From Brevibacterium oceani (GTDB lineage Bacteria > Actinomycetota > Actinomycetes > Actinomycetales > Brevibacteriaceae), in contig NZ_JABKDE010000005.1 in NCBI RefSeq assembly GCF_013623835.1, forward strand, positions 306,987 through 370,986: a stretch of 64,000 bases of DNA, written 5' to 3'. Shown piece by piece: positions 1 to 8,652 of this stretch. The position numbers and the translations under genes are program-made. How positions within the stretch are numbered: the stretch's first letter is position 1; every line of letters starts with the position of its first letter. The notes under the pieces were generated by a model that searched no databases, was not told the origin of the DNA, and saw nothing but the letters and a program-made list of their open reading frames with translations.

Positions 1-285
1 ACCGTTCTGGTACGACACAACAGGAATCAATCCTACTGAGAGTGCGGGCTCCAGGGCAAATTCAATCCACGCCGCAGAGCTGCGGTCTTCCTCACCCGAT
101 GCGGTCTTCGCCACCTGCCGGAGCCGGCTGCGGGAACTTTCTCAGCTGGGCTCAAGGCAACCCGGGGAAAAGCGCAGTAGGCTTTCGTCGGCAACATGTC
201 CTGCCGGCGATCGTGTTGAACGCCCGCCTGACTCGTGCCAAGGTAAGAAGATGATTGCCACCACATATGGCACTCCGGAGGCCCG
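1..285. other. Left-edge region before the first gene
   Basis: No gene can be assigned with confidence. A frame on the + strand is open from base 2 and ends with a TGA at 287-289, overlapping the next ATG as ATGA. It could be the tail of a gene starting outside the window, but a second frame is also open here and codon use is unremarkable, so this may be chance. A Shine-Dalgarno-like GGAGG sits at about 275-279, just before the ATG at 286. Confidence 0.4.
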
Positions 286-1242
286 ATGAGCGACGTTCCA
301 CAGAGGCCGCGCATTCGTCCGGCGACCAGTGACGACTGGCAGAAGGATCACCACGATTCTGCTGGTCAGACACCGTCGTACGGGAATGAGGCGGGACGTT
401 CGCCTGCCGATTTCGACAGCTCGACCTACTATGAGTACCTCGAACGGCACACCGGGGAGCAGTCGATCTCGAAGGCCCGGACCGGCAACGTCTTCGCCCC
501 GGCCGGTCGTTCTCCTTTCGACGAGCAGTCCTCCTCTGCACACGCTGGTCAGACCGATGCCTCCTACCGGGCCCAGGGGCCGGCGAACGGCCTCGTTGCT
601 GCGGCGCCGAACGGGCAGGATCCTCCGACTCCTCCCCCGCCTCAGTTCCCGCCCGCAGTCGGGCCGGGCGGGCAGAAACCGCGCAACGGACTCAAGATCA
701 CAGCCGTCATCATTGCCCTGGTTATGGTCCTCGCACTCGTCGCCTTCTTCGGGATCCGGTGGCTCGCACCCTCGTCCGGGACTGTTCCCGTCGATGTCGG
801 TTCGAGCGAACCGGCCTCACCGTCGCCGAGCCCGTCCGACGATCTCGTCCAGCCCTCGCAGTCGCCCGAGGACAGGCTCGACGCGTACACGAAGGACGGC
901 ACCGACAAGGCTGCCGACCTCGAGGGCGAGTGGGTGACGCAGGTGAGCGCAAAGAAGGTCGGCCTCAAAGCCGACGGCAAGACCTGGACCGCCGCCGACA
1001 TCCTCAACGAATACGAAGCCAACAAGGTCAAGTACCCGGGTTCGATCCTCATTCACAGCGGCGACTGGGCGTCGTACAAGGACGGAAGCTACTGGGTGAC
1101 CGTCGTCGACACCGGCTACAGCGAGCCCGAGGCCGCCCTCGACCAGTGCCGCTCATGGGGTCTCGACCGCAATCACTGCCTGGCCAAGCGGCTGGTCAAG
1201 GACGGCAGTCCGAAGGACAACAGCGCCTACCTCGATAACTGA
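286..1242 (+). CDS. Membrane-anchored protein with C-terminal SPOR-like domain
   Basis: A 318-residue protein of unknown function. Residues 1-135 are polar and Pro/Gly/Ser-rich, probably disordered and cytoplasmic. Residues about 137-160 form one hydrophobic membrane segment. A Ser/Pro linker follows, then a folded extracellular part at about 215-305. That part contains a WVTVVDTGYSEPEAALDQC stretch and two cysteines (288 and 298) that could form a disulfide. Its strand-helix-strand look resembles the C-terminal peptidoglycan-binding SPOR-like regions of actinobacterial envelope proteins; this is inference from pattern, not a profile match. The start is supported by GGAGG about six bases upstream. 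The gene converges on the branched-chain dehydrogenase operon across a hairpin repeat. Confidence 0.75.
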   Translation: MSDVPQRPRIRPATSDDWQKDHHDSAGQTPSYGNEAGRSPADFDSSTYYEYLERHTGEQSISKARTGNVFAPAGRSPFDEQSSSAHAGQTDASYRAQGPANGLVAAAPNGQDPPTPPPPQFPPAVGPGGQKPRNGLKITAVIIALVMVLALVAFFGIRWLAPSSGTVPVDVGSSEPASPSPSPSDDLVQPSQSPEDRLDAYTKDGTDKAADLEGEWVTQVSAKKVGLKADGKTWTAADILNEYEANKVKYPGSILIHSGDWASYKDGSYWVTVVDTGYSEPEAALDQCRSWGLDRNHCLAKRLVKDGSPKDNSAYLDN

Positions 1243-1587
1243 GCAGCGGCTGAGCGGTCGCGGCTGTGGCTTCGACGACCACAAACGGCACACTCCACTC
1301 TGAGCAGCCCAGTTCCGAACTTGGGCTATCGAGCGTGGATTGAGCCGTTTCGCGAATTCCAGCGTCTCCGCCCGTTCTTTCCTCACGCCGAGCCTGCTGC
1401 CCCGTGTCAAAGCGACGGCCACGCGCCGGGCTTACTGCCCCATGTCAATGACGTCCCCGCGACGAGACAACGGTGGCCCCGCGCCGAGACAACGGCGAAG
1501 CGCCGAGACACCTGTACACACAGTGGTCTCGGCGCTCTGCCGTTGTTTCGAGGAACCTCGGGCCTTGTTTCGCGGTGCCGCCGGCGC
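1243..1587. other. Convergent intergenic region holding a hairpin repeat
   Basis: This 345-base gap separates the + strand SPOR-like gene from the 3' end of the dehydrogenase E2 gene on the - strand. Its only clear structure is the nested hairpin at 1485-1550, plus extra partial copies of its GAGACAACGG core at about 1464-1473 and 1487-1496. No gene is supported. Confidence 0.6.
1485..1550. repeat. Nested intergenic hairpin, related to the one at 56631-56694
   Basis: Outer arms 1485-1496 (CGAGACAACGGC) and 1539-1550 pair with one mismatch. Inner arms 1499-1514 and 1521-1536 pair around a TACACA loop with two mismatches. The arms share CCGAGACAACGGC, GTCTCGGC and the ACACA loop core with the hairpin at 56631-56694, so both belong to one repeat family. 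Placed between convergent genes, it probably acts as a two-way transcription terminator, although no T-tract follows. Confidence 0.6.
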
Positions 1588-3129
1588 TCAGGCCAGCAGC
1601 AGAGTCGGGTCCTGCAGTCCGCGGCCGACGTCGGCGAGGAACTTCGAGATGATCTCGCCGTCGACGACTCGATGATCGGCGCTCACTGACAGCGTCGTGA
1701 TCTCGCGCGGGACGATCTCGTCGTCGACGACCCAGGGCATCTTCCGAATCTGCCCGAAGGCGAGGATCGCGGCTTCGCCCGGGTTGATGATCGGAGTGCC
1801 CGCATCGACGCCGAAGACGCCGACGTTGGTGATCGTGATCGTGCCCCCGGCCTGATCGGCCGGCGGAGTCTTGCCCGACCGCGCCAGCGCCGTGAGGTCC
1901 TGGATGCCCTGAGCGAGTTCGCCCAAGCCCATGGCCTGCGCGTTCTTGATGTTCGGGACGATGAGTCCGCGCGGTGTGGCCGCGGCGATGCCGAGGTTGA
2001 CGTACTTCTTGACGACGATCTCGTCACCGTCGAGGCACGAGTTGATCCGCGGGTTGCGTCCCGCGGCCCAGGCCACAGCCTTGGCCACGATGAGCAGCGG
2101 TGAGACCTTGACGTCCTCGCCGAGAAACTTCGTCGACTTCAGCCTCCGGACCATTGCCATGGTCTCGGTGACGTCGACGTCGAGGAACTCGGTGACATGC
2201 GGCATCGTGAACGCCGAATCGACCATGGCCTTGGCCATCATCTTCGTCACGCCCTTGAACGGGATCCGTTCTTCGAGTTCGCCGGAAGCACTCGCCGAGG
2301 CGGCCCCCGGTGCCGTCGCACCCGCAGTCAGGGACGCGGCTGGGTTCGCCGCGGCTGAGGTCGACGCCGCCGAGTTCGCCGCTGCGTGCACGTCATCGCG
2401 GGTCACATCACCGCGAGGTCCGGTGGGCACGACCTGAGTGAGGTCGACGCCGAGGTCCTTCGCGAGCTTGCGGACGGGCGGCTTCGCCAGCGGCTTGCCG
2501 GTTCCCGACGACGCCGAGCCTGCCGCCGCTTCGGCCGCGGCCCCATGTGCGGGGGCGGCCGGCGCATCCGGTGCCGCCGGTGCAGGTGATGTCGACGCAT
2601 TCGGTGCCGCGGGCACCGGGGCGGACGCTGGAGCCGACGGTGCGGCCGACGCAGCTGGTGCGGCAGAAGCCGGGGCCGGGACGGCACCGCCCTTGCGGGG
2701 ACGACGCTTCGACGACGTCGCCTTCGCGCCGTAGCCGACGAGCGTGGCACCGCCGTCGGCATCCGCGGAAACGGGGGCAGCCTCGGCGGGAGCAGACCCC
2801 TCCGGCGAAGCAGCCCCAGATGAGGCGGAACCGGACGAGGACGACGCGGCACCGGCGGAAGCGGGGGCAGCCTCGGCGCCGGTGTCGCCATCGGCACCGC
2901 CGAAGCGGATGATCGGGGTGCCGACCTCGATCGTCTGCCCCTCCTCGACGAGAAGGGCGTCGACGGTGCCGGCCTGCGGGCTCGGCAGTTCGACGAGGGA
3001 CTTCGCGGTCTCGATCTCGACGAGGATCTGGTTGACGGTGACGGTGTCGCCGGCGGCGACCTTCCAGGACACGATGTCGGCTTCGGTCAGGCCCTCACCG
3101 ACGTCGGGAAGAGGAAATTCGAATGACAT
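1588..3129 (-). CDS. bkdC: Branched-chain 2-oxoacid dehydrogenase E2 (dihydrolipoamide acyltransferase)
   Basis: 513 residues, the core acyltransferase of the oxoacid dehydrogenase complex. It takes the acyl group from E1 on a swinging lipoyl arm and passes it to CoA. The N-terminal lipoyl domain (about 1-80) carries the lipoylated lysine in ETAKS, residue 43. An unusually Ala/Pro/Ser-rich linker covers about 85-210. A peripheral-subunit-binding domain follows at about 213-250 (KLAKDLGVDL, PTGPRGDVTRDDV). The catalytic domain ends with the active-site ADHRVVDG, His about 486. A GAGGAG ribosome site precedes the ATG. It is the last gene of a three-gene operon behind E1 alpha and E1 beta. The split alpha/beta E1 favours the branched-chain complex over the homodimeric actinobacterial pyruvate E1; no E3 gene is visible here. 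Confidence 0.93.
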   Translation of the reverse strand: MSFEFPLPDVGEGLTEADIVSWKVAAGDTVTVNQILVEIETAKSLVELPSPQAGTVDALLVEEGQTIEVGTPIIRFGGADGDTGAEAAPASAGAASSSSGSASSGAASPEGSAPAEAAPVSADADGGATLVGYGAKATSSKRRPRKGGAVPAPASAAPAASAAPSAPASAPVPAAPNASTSPAPAAPDAPAAPAHGAAAEAAAGSASSGTGKPLAKPPVRKLAKDLGVDLTQVVPTGPRGDVTRDDVHAAANSAASTSAAANPAASLTAGATAPGAASASASGELEERIPFKGVTKMMAKAMVDSAFTMPHVTEFLDVDVTETMAMVRRLKSTKFLGEDVKVSPLLIVAKAVAWAAGRNPRINSCLDGDEIVVKKYVNLGIAAATPRGLIVPNIKNAQAMGLGELAQGIQDLTALARSGKTPPADQAGGTITITNVGVFGVDAGTPIINPGEAAILAFGQIRKMPWVVDDEIVPREITTLSVSADHRVVDGEIISKFLADVGRGLQDPTLLLA

Positions 3130-3147
3130 TCTTGACTCTCCTCGTAA

Positions 3148-4125
3148 TCAGTAGGACAGGGCCCGATCGACACCGTCGAAGATGCGATCGAGGTCGGGCA
3201 GGTAGTGCTCTTCCATCCGGGAACCGGGGTACGGGGTGTGGTAGCCGCCGACGCGGATGACAGGAGCCTCGAGGTTGAAGAAGCAGCGTTCGGTGATGCG
3301 CGCGGCGATCTCGGACCCCAGACCCAGGAAGGTCGGGGCCTCATGGGCGACGACGAGGCGGCCGGTCTTCTGCACGGACTTCTCGATCGTCGTGAAGTCG
3401 ATCGGGCTGAGGCTGCGCAGGTCGATGAGTTCGACGCTCTTGCCCTCGTCCGCGGCCGCACCGACCACGTCCTGGGCGGTCGGCATGAGCGGCCCATAGG
3501 CGACGAGGGTGACGTCGGTGCCTTCGCTGACGACGCGGGCATCGTGCATGCCCACTCCCCCGCGATCGGCGGTGTCGACGTCCCCACGCAGCCAGTAGCG
3601 GCGCTTGGGTTCGAAGAACATCACCGGGTCGTCGCTCTTGATCGCGTCCTGGATCATCCAGTAGGCGTCGTGGGCGTTCGACGGCGAGATCAGGCGCAGA
3701 CCAGCATGGTGGGCGAAGACGGTCTCCGGGCTCTCCGAGTGGTGTTCGGGTGAGCCGATGCCGCCGCCGTAGGGCACCCGGATGACCATCGGGATGCGTT
3801 CCTTGCCCAGGGTGCGGTTGAACAGCTTCGACACCTGGGTGACGATCTGGTCGTAGGCCGGGAAGATGAAGGCGTCGAACTGGATCTCTATGACCGGTCG
3901 GTAGCCGCGGATGGCCATGCCGATCGAGGTGCCGACGATGCCGGATTCGGCCAGCGGGGCATCGATGACGCGCTGCGGACCGAAGTCCTTCTGCAGGCCT
4001 TCGGTGACGCGGAAGACGCCGCCGAGCTTGCCGATGTCCTCACCGATGAGGACGACCTTCGGGTCGTCCTCCATGGCCTTGCGCATTCCGGCGGTGATCG
4101 CCTTTGAGAGGGGAAGCTTCTCCAT
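3148..4125 (-). CDS. bkdB: Branched-chain 2-oxoacid dehydrogenase E1 beta subunit
   Basis: 325 residues, the usual length for E1 beta. With E1 alpha it forms the thiamine-diphosphate-dependent decarboxylase that opens oxidation of the 2-oxoacids of leucine, isoleucine and valine. Recognisable stretches are VVLIGEDIGKLGGVF near the N-terminus, DAPLAESGIVG, and a C-terminal transketolase-type domain (VTLVAYGPL, VELIDLRSLSPID, VVAHEAP). Its ATG overlaps the stop of the E1 alpha gene by one base (TGATG), so the two subunits are probably translationally coupled. The E2 gene follows 18 bases later. Confidence 0.92.
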   Translation of the reverse strand: MEKLPLSKAITAGMRKAMEDDPKVVLIGEDIGKLGGVFRVTEGLQKDFGPQRVIDAPLAESGIVGTSIGMAIRGYRPVIEIQFDAFIFPAYDQIVTQVSKLFNRTLGKERIPMVIRVPYGGGIGSPEHHSESPETVFAHHAGLRLISPSNAHDAYWMIQDAIKSDDPVMFFEPKRRYWLRGDVDTADRGGVGMHDARVVSEGTDVTLVAYGPLMPTAQDVVGAAADEGKSVELIDLRSLSPIDFTTIEKSVQKTGRLVVAHEAPTFLGLGSEIAARITERCFFNLEAPVIRVGGYHTPYPGSRMEEHYLPDLDRIFDGVDRALSY

Positions 4126-5279
4126 CAGGCCTCACCCGCATCGGCGAACGAAGCCTGGTACGCCAGGAATTCAGCGCGCTCCTCGTCGACGAGGGAGTGG
4201 GGTTCGGAGGTGACGTGGGCGAACATCTCGATGGGATCGGGGTTCTCCATCGTCATGCAGTTGTGGCGGATGCGGGCGGCCAGGGTGTCGGCTTCGGCGT
4301 CCACCTCGGCGAAGAACTCTTCGCTGGTCTCGGTGTGCTTGTCGAGATAGGCCTTGAGGCGGACGATCGGGTCGCGGTCCTCCCAGATCTCCTCTTCGGC
4401 CTTGTCACGGTACTTCGTCGGATCATCGGCGGTCGTGTGGGCGCCACGACGGTAGGTGAAGGCTTCGATGAGCATCGGGCCGTTGCCGGCGCGGACCGAG
4501 TCGAGGCTGGCGCGGGCGACGGAGTACATCGCGATGATGTCGTTGCCGTCGACGCGGATGCCGGGGACTCCGAAGCCCTCGCCGCGCTTGCACAGGGGTG
4601 CCGCGGACTGGACGTGTGTGGGCTCGGAGATCGCCCACTGGTTGTTCTGGCAGAAGAACAGGACCGGGGCGTGGAAGGCTCCGGCGAAGGTCAGCGCCTC
4701 GGAGACATCGCCCTGCGAGGTGGCCCCGTCGCCGAAGCAGGCGATGGACACGGTGTCGCGGTCGATGTCGCCGGTGCCGACGTCGCCGTCCATGCTCACA
4801 CCCATGGCGTAGCCGGTGGCGTGCAGCGTCTGCGAGCCGATGACGATGGTGTACGTGTGGAACCGGTGCTCCTGGGGATCCCAGCCGCCGTGGTTCTGAC
4901 CGCGGAAGATGCTGAGCAGGGTCTCGGGTTCGACACCGCGGGTGTAGGCGAGGCCGTGTTCGCGGTAGGTGGGGAAGACGAAGTCTTGGGGGCGGGCGGC
5001 CCGGCCCATGCCGATCTGGGCTGCCTCCTGTCCGAACAGCGGTGCCCACAGGCCCAGCTGTCCCTGACGCTGCAGGGCGGCTCCCTCGGCGTCGATGCGG
5101 CGGACCAGGACCATGTCCCGGTAGAAGCCGCGCAGATCCTCATCGGTGAGTTCTGCGGCGAAGGCGTCGTATTCACCGGATTCGACGCGGTTTCCGTCTT
5201 CGGTGAGCATCTGGATCATTCTGGGCTCCTGGGACTGACTGTGGGCAGCACCGGTTCCCACTGAAATGTTGGAGGTCAT
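4125..5279 (-). CDS. bkdA: Branched-chain 2-oxoacid dehydrogenase E1 alpha subunit
   Basis: E1 alpha subunit, 384 residues from the chosen start. The thiamine-diphosphate motif is seen as GDGATSQGD followed about 30 residues on by NNQWAIS. The phosphorylation-loop equivalent is YRRGAHTTADDP. LFGQEAAQIG and FPTYREHG are typical of branched-chain rather than pyruvate E1 alpha. The frame is open to an ATG at 5312, but AAAGGAG lies seven bases upstream of the ATG at 5279, so the shorter form is preferred. First gene of the operon. In Brevibacterium-type organisms this complex feeds branched-chain acyl-CoA into iso/anteiso fatty acids and branched-acid formation; that role is family knowledge. Confidence 0.93.
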   Translation of the reverse strand: MTSNISVGTGAAHSQSQEPRMIQMLTEDGNRVESGEYDAFAAELTDEDLRGFYRDMVLVRRIDAEGAALQRQGQLGLWAPLFGQEAAQIGMGRAARPQDFVFPTYREHGLAYTRGVEPETLLSIFRGQNHGGWDPQEHRFHTYTIVIGSQTLHATGYAMGVSMDGDVGTGDIDRDTVSIACFGDGATSQGDVSEALTFAGAFHAPVLFFCQNNQWAISEPTHVQSAAPLCKRGEGFGVPGIRVDGNDIIAMYSVARASLDSVRAGNGPMLIEAFTYRRGAHTTADDPTKYRDKAEEEIWEDRDPIVRLKAYLDKHTETSEEFFAEVDAEADTLAARIRHNCMTMENPDPIEMFAHVTSEPHSLVDEERAEFLAYQASFADAGEA

Positions 5280-5778
5280 TCCAGTTCTCCTTTGTTCGAG
5301 GTCCATCATCACCGGAGGTGACCAGTGGTGGACCGAGTCCGTCGGGCAGGCCCTCGGATGTGAGAACTCGCCCTCGAGTGATCTGATTCACAGGTGATCC
5401 CACGATACCGAATCCACTCACTGCTTGCCACTCTCGCCTTGCGGTTCGAGTATCAAAAGTGCAGGTCAGAAACAGACTATGGGCTGACTTCGACACATGT
5501 GGCCCAGTTCCAATGGCCTCAGCGGACAATTGTCGATCTCCTCAGACTTAGTCCATCGTCCGACCAACGCATGTCCGAGCACCGGATGACCGACGGTTTC
5601 CCCGCCGAGGCGGCCCTGCCCTGTCGGTGATCGGGAGCGTCCTGAGGTGGTGATTCTGTCCGTCGCGCGACGGTGTGGAGGCTCCGCCGAGGCGGTCCCG
5701 CCCGCCCGTAGGCACGCGCGGTTCAGCGGCTCTGCCCTGGCCGCCCGCGGTAACGCGCGGTTCAGTCGCACGCGCAGG
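5280..5778. promoter_or_regulatory. Upstream region of the bkd operon, with repeats
   Basis: About 500 bases without a convincing gene, noticeably richer in A+T between about 5390 and 5560 than its surroundings. It should carry the bkd promoter. It also lies downstream of the - strand hydrolase gene ending at 5779. Two copies of GCCGAGGYGG sit at 5604-5613 and 5686-5695. A 13-base direct repeat, ACGCGCGGTTCAG, occurs at 5712-5724 and 5751-5763. No Lrp-type regulator gene is present next to the operon, unlike some bkd loci. Confidence 0.5.
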
Positions 5779-7290
5779 TCACGTGTGCTTACGTCTGCCC
5801 TGGTAATCGCGGGTCTTCTTGAGATCTCCGGTGAAGAATCCCGAATTCTTCGCGGTGAACCGGTCGAGGCTCCCGTGCCCCAGCAGGGCGATCGATGCCG
5901 CATAGGCCGTCGATGAGTGCGCGGCACCGGCCGAGTCGAACAAGTCGGCGATCTCGGCATCGGACTTGTTCCTGAGCGCGGGCGCCTTGCGCAGTTCGTC
6001 GGGGTCGTAGTCGACGGTGATCGTCGACCAGTTGTCGGCGGCGGGGTTCTCGTTGCCGTCGAGGTCGGGCACGAGGTCCTGTTCGTGTTCGATGGAGAGC
6101 ACGTCGATGTCCGAGCCGATGGCGAAGTCCGAGATCGGCGAGCCCACCGTCATGAGCGCCGTGACGTTGACGTCGGCGAGGAACGCCGGATCCGCCGCCA
6201 GGGAGCCTGCGGTGATGCCGCCCTGCGAGTATCCGACGAGCATGACCTCGTCGTTCGGGTCGATTCCCGCATCGGCGATCGCCTGGCGGACCATCTCGCG
6301 CATCACCGTGTCGTTGCCGGCCATGCCCTGCACGTTCGTCGTCATGTCCGTCGTGTTGTCCCCGGACTTCGCCGACCAGTCGGTGGTGGCCGGGACGTAG
6401 ACGATGTAACGGGTGGTCCCATCGGGTCCGACGATCTCCTCGATTCGCACCTGTCCGGAGTCGGTGCCGCGATGGCAGGCCGCTTCACGGAGGTAGAGAT
6501 CCTCGAGGTCGCGCGGGGGCTTCTCATGCGGCGGGGTCACCCCTTCTGCCTCCCAGACCTCCACGTCGGAGGGCAGAAGCAGCCCGAACTGATTCGCCCC
6601 GGCCAGCAGCCACACGGTCATCGACTGTGAGTCGTGCGGCCAATAGGCGTGGTCGGCATCGGTGTCGAGCAGCGCAGGAGGCAGCCCTACGAAGCCGACG
6701 ACGATGCCCGGCAGCACGTGCTCGATGACGGCTCCGGCCACATCGGAGTGTTCGAACACGGCAGTGACCAGGGCCTCCTTCGCCTGTGCCTTGGTCTTGC
6801 CGAGATCGATGCCGAAGTGTGTGGTGATGACATCGTCGAGTCCGGTGACGTCGAGGATCTTCGAGACCACGAGCACCTGAACGCCGATGGTGATGGCGAC
6901 GGGGATGATGACGGGCAGGCTGATGGCGATGATCCGCCCCGTCGCATAGCCGATGGCGTCGAGCAGTCCCCCGAAGGCCTCACTGATGCCCTTCTCCGCC
7001 TGCCGGTAGGCGAACGCGGCGGCCTTCACACCCACGGCCGTCGCCTCGAGCTCGAGCAGCGACGCGGCCAGCTGCCGGTGGAAGCGCATGCGACAGGCGT
7101 CGAGGTTGAGCGCCGTGAGCGGTGCCGGCACCTGCGTGAGCAGGGTCGCGAGGTCGAAGTCGCCGACCGCCGCCTGGACCGACAGATCGCCGATATCGCC
7201 GATGATCGCCTGCAGCGCCTCCCCGCTGCCGTCGGCGCGCTGGTCGACGGTGATCCTCCCGCCGCCACGGGCCCGCGAAGCGATCATCAC
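5779..7290 (-). CDS. Putative type VII-associated alpha/beta hydrolase (cutinase/DUF1023-like)
   Basis: 503 residues. Residues 1-115 are helical and polar, residues about 118-146 form a hydrophobic, possibly membrane segment, and the C-terminal half is an alpha/beta hydrolase. The nucleophile elbow is GYSQGG with Ser 355; a later HEQDLVPDLDG probably supplies acidic and His partners. GYSQGG is typical of cutinase/PE-PPE-type lipolytic enzymes. The ATG overlaps the end of the upstream gene by four bases, and that gene overlaps the 81-residue helical gene, so the three form one unit. Substrate unknown. A helical N-terminal region fused to a hydrolase, preceded by a small helix-turn-helix-hairpin protein, is the layout of type VII secretion substrates; that link is inferred. 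Confidence 0.7.
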   Translation of the reverse strand: MMIASRARGGGRITVDQRADGSGEALQAIIGDIGDLSVQAAVGDFDLATLLTQVPAPLTALNLDACRMRFHRQLAASLLELEATAVGVKAAAFAYRQAEKGISEAFGGLLDAIGYATGRIIAISLPVIIPVAITIGVQVLVVSKILDVTGLDDVITTHFGIDLGKTKAQAKEALVTAVFEHSDVAGAVIEHVLPGIVVGFVGLPPALLDTDADHAYWPHDSQSMTVWLLAGANQFGLLLPSDVEVWEAEGVTPPHEKPPRDLEDLYLREAACHRGTDSGQVRIEEIVGPDGTTRYIVYVPATTDWSAKSGDNTTDMTTNVQGMAGNDTVMREMVRQAIADAGIDPNDEVMLVGYSQGGITAGSLAADPAFLADVNVTALMTVGSPISDFAIGSDIDVLSIEHEQDLVPDLDGNENPAADNWSTITVDYDPDELRKAPALRNKSDAEIADLFDSAGAAHSSTAYAASIALLGHGSLDRFTAKNSGFFTGDLKKTRDYQGRRKHT

Positions 7291-8090
7291 CGCACTCCGA
7301 CCGACATCGTCCGGGTCAGCACGGCGGCCACCAGCATCCGCACTGCATCATCGTCGGCGGCGACATCACAGTCGACGGTGATCGAATCGCCGCAGCGTTC
7401 GAGGACAGGGCGGAACCAGGCGCCGTCCCTGCGGTGGAGGAACTCGAGACCTGCGGCCCCACCGCGGGCGGCCCAGTTCACGGTGAGCACGCAGTCGTGT
7501 TCGACCAGCCCGGCGAGTTCGTCGACGACGTGGCCGATCCGCGCCGGGTCGATCCTGCGCAGCAGCTGGTGGTGGGCGAAGTCGTCGAACCCCTCGCCGT
7601 GCAGCGCCAGCACCGCCTGGCTGGTCGCCTGGCCGAGGCAGAGCGCGAGATGGACGGATTCGACGCCCGAGGACAGGACGACCGTGATCCGCACATCGCC
7701 CTGGTTGAGTTCGGCGGCGAATCCCGCGACCCACGCCGTGAGCACGTCGAGTTCCCGATTCGCCGGAACGGATTCGCCGAGGTCGACCAGCTCGAAGTTC
7801 TCCCCCACCGAGGTGGTGCCCGGATCGTCTTCCCACGTCGATGCGGGGCTCCCGTCACTCATCCCCACCGAGGTGGCGCCTACGTCGCTCTCGCCTGCCG
7901 AGCGGGATCCCGCATCGTCCTCCCCCGCCGGGCTGGGGCCGACGTCGCCCTCTTCGGGATCCGTCCGCCTCGGCGAGAGTTCGGTCGGCCACAGTCGGCG
8001 CAGCCGGTCGGGCAGCCTGCGGATCCTCTCGAGATCGACGACGATCCACTTCTCGAGGTCCCGAGTCCCGAACTCCGATGCGATGCTCAC
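7287..8090 (-). CDS. Hypothetical protein in type VII-like cluster, EspG-like position
   Basis: 267 residues, not recognised with certainty. A short N-terminal region is followed by an acidic low-complexity stretch (about residues 40-100) built from degenerate units like SVGE-D and SAGE-D. The C-terminal two-thirds alternates strands and helices (RITVVLSSGVESVHLALCL, VLALHGEGFDDFAHHQLL, CVLTVNWAARG). It has no membrane segment or signal peptide, so it is probably cytoplasmic. It overlaps both neighbours by four bases, indicating tight coupling. By position it could be a dedicated chaperone for the hydrolase, as EspG is for ESX substrates, but no sequence signature proves this. Confidence 0.6.
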   Translation of the reverse strand: MSIASEFGTRDLEKWIVVDLERIRRLPDRLRRLWPTELSPRRTDPEEGDVGPSPAGEDDAGSRSAGESDVGATSVGMSDGSPASTWEDDPGTTSVGENFELVDLGESVPANRELDVLTAWVAGFAAELNQGDVRITVVLSSGVESVHLALCLGQATSQAVLALHGEGFDDFAHHQLLRRIDPARIGHVVDELAGLVEHDCVLTVNWAARGGAAGLEFLHRRDGAWFRPVLERCGDSITVDCDVAADDDAVRMLVAAVLTRTMSVGVR

Positions 8091-8332
8091 AGCTGGATTC
8101 GCCCTCCCACGGAGACGACCTGCAGATGCAGCTCGTACGCTTCGGCGAGGTCATCGGCGCAGTCCGCGAGCGCGTCGATCGACTCCGCGCACGATCTCAC
8201 CCTGTCCTCGAGAAGATCCCCAGCCGGTGAGTCCCACCCCTCGATCTGCCGACAGCTTCGTGCGAGGCCGCGCAGCATCTGAGCACGACCCCTCCACTGC
8301 TCACGATTGCGCGCCAGCTCGTCCGTGATCAC
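8087..8332 (-). CDS. Small helical-hairpin protein, WXG100-like
   Basis: 81 residues with heptad-like helices on either side of a central turn EGWDSPAGD. WXG100 proteins have about 100 residues and a W-x-G turn between two helices. Here the Trp is kept but the third position is Ser rather than Gly, so membership is plausible and not proven. There is no signal peptide. First gene of a three-gene overlapping unit with a coupled unknown protein and an alpha/beta hydrolase. If secreted by a type VII apparatus, the secretion ATPase must be encoded elsewhere. Confidence 0.55.
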   Translation of the reverse strand: MITDELARNREQWRGRAQMLRGLARSCRQIEGWDSPAGDLLEDRVRSCAESIDALADCADDLAEAYELHLQVVSVGGRIQL

Positions 8333-8652
8333 CCTTCACTCCTCACTTCTATGCGGTTCGCGACCGTGCGACCCCCACTCGTCCGGTGCAGGCAGTGCTC
8401 GCCCGCGCTCGATTTTCCCACCGTAGGAGGGCGCTGACCAGGCTGGGAAGCCCCGAATTCGACCCTGGGGACGACCATCGAGCATCCACAGGGTTCCTAC
8501 GCCGGAGTCGTCACCGCCTCCACATGCGATCACGATCGAGTCGCCATCGTCACCTCCGGACCCCGCCGACCGTCCGCGCGCCGCGGGTGGGAGGGCTCCA
8601 CCCCGGCCGGACGGGTTCCGCCCCGAACGTCCGCTCATGAGAAAATAGGGGC
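8333..8652. other. Divergent intergenic region between type VII-like cluster and purB
   Basis: About 320 bases that should carry promoters for both directions. I see no strong dyad, riboswitch or repeat. A 100-codon open frame on the - strand here has the biased composition of a chance reading frame. Confidence 0.4.

Noticed and set aside
6634..8328. A 564-codon open frame on the + strand opposite the type VII-like genes
   Set aside because: Arg/Asp-rich composition typical of antisense frames in high-G+C DNA; the - strand frames contain recognisable protein folds.
8336..8638. Possible 100-residue - strand protein before purB
   Set aside because: Gly/Arg/Asp-rich without fold, no ribosome site, and it would occupy the whole divergent promoter region.
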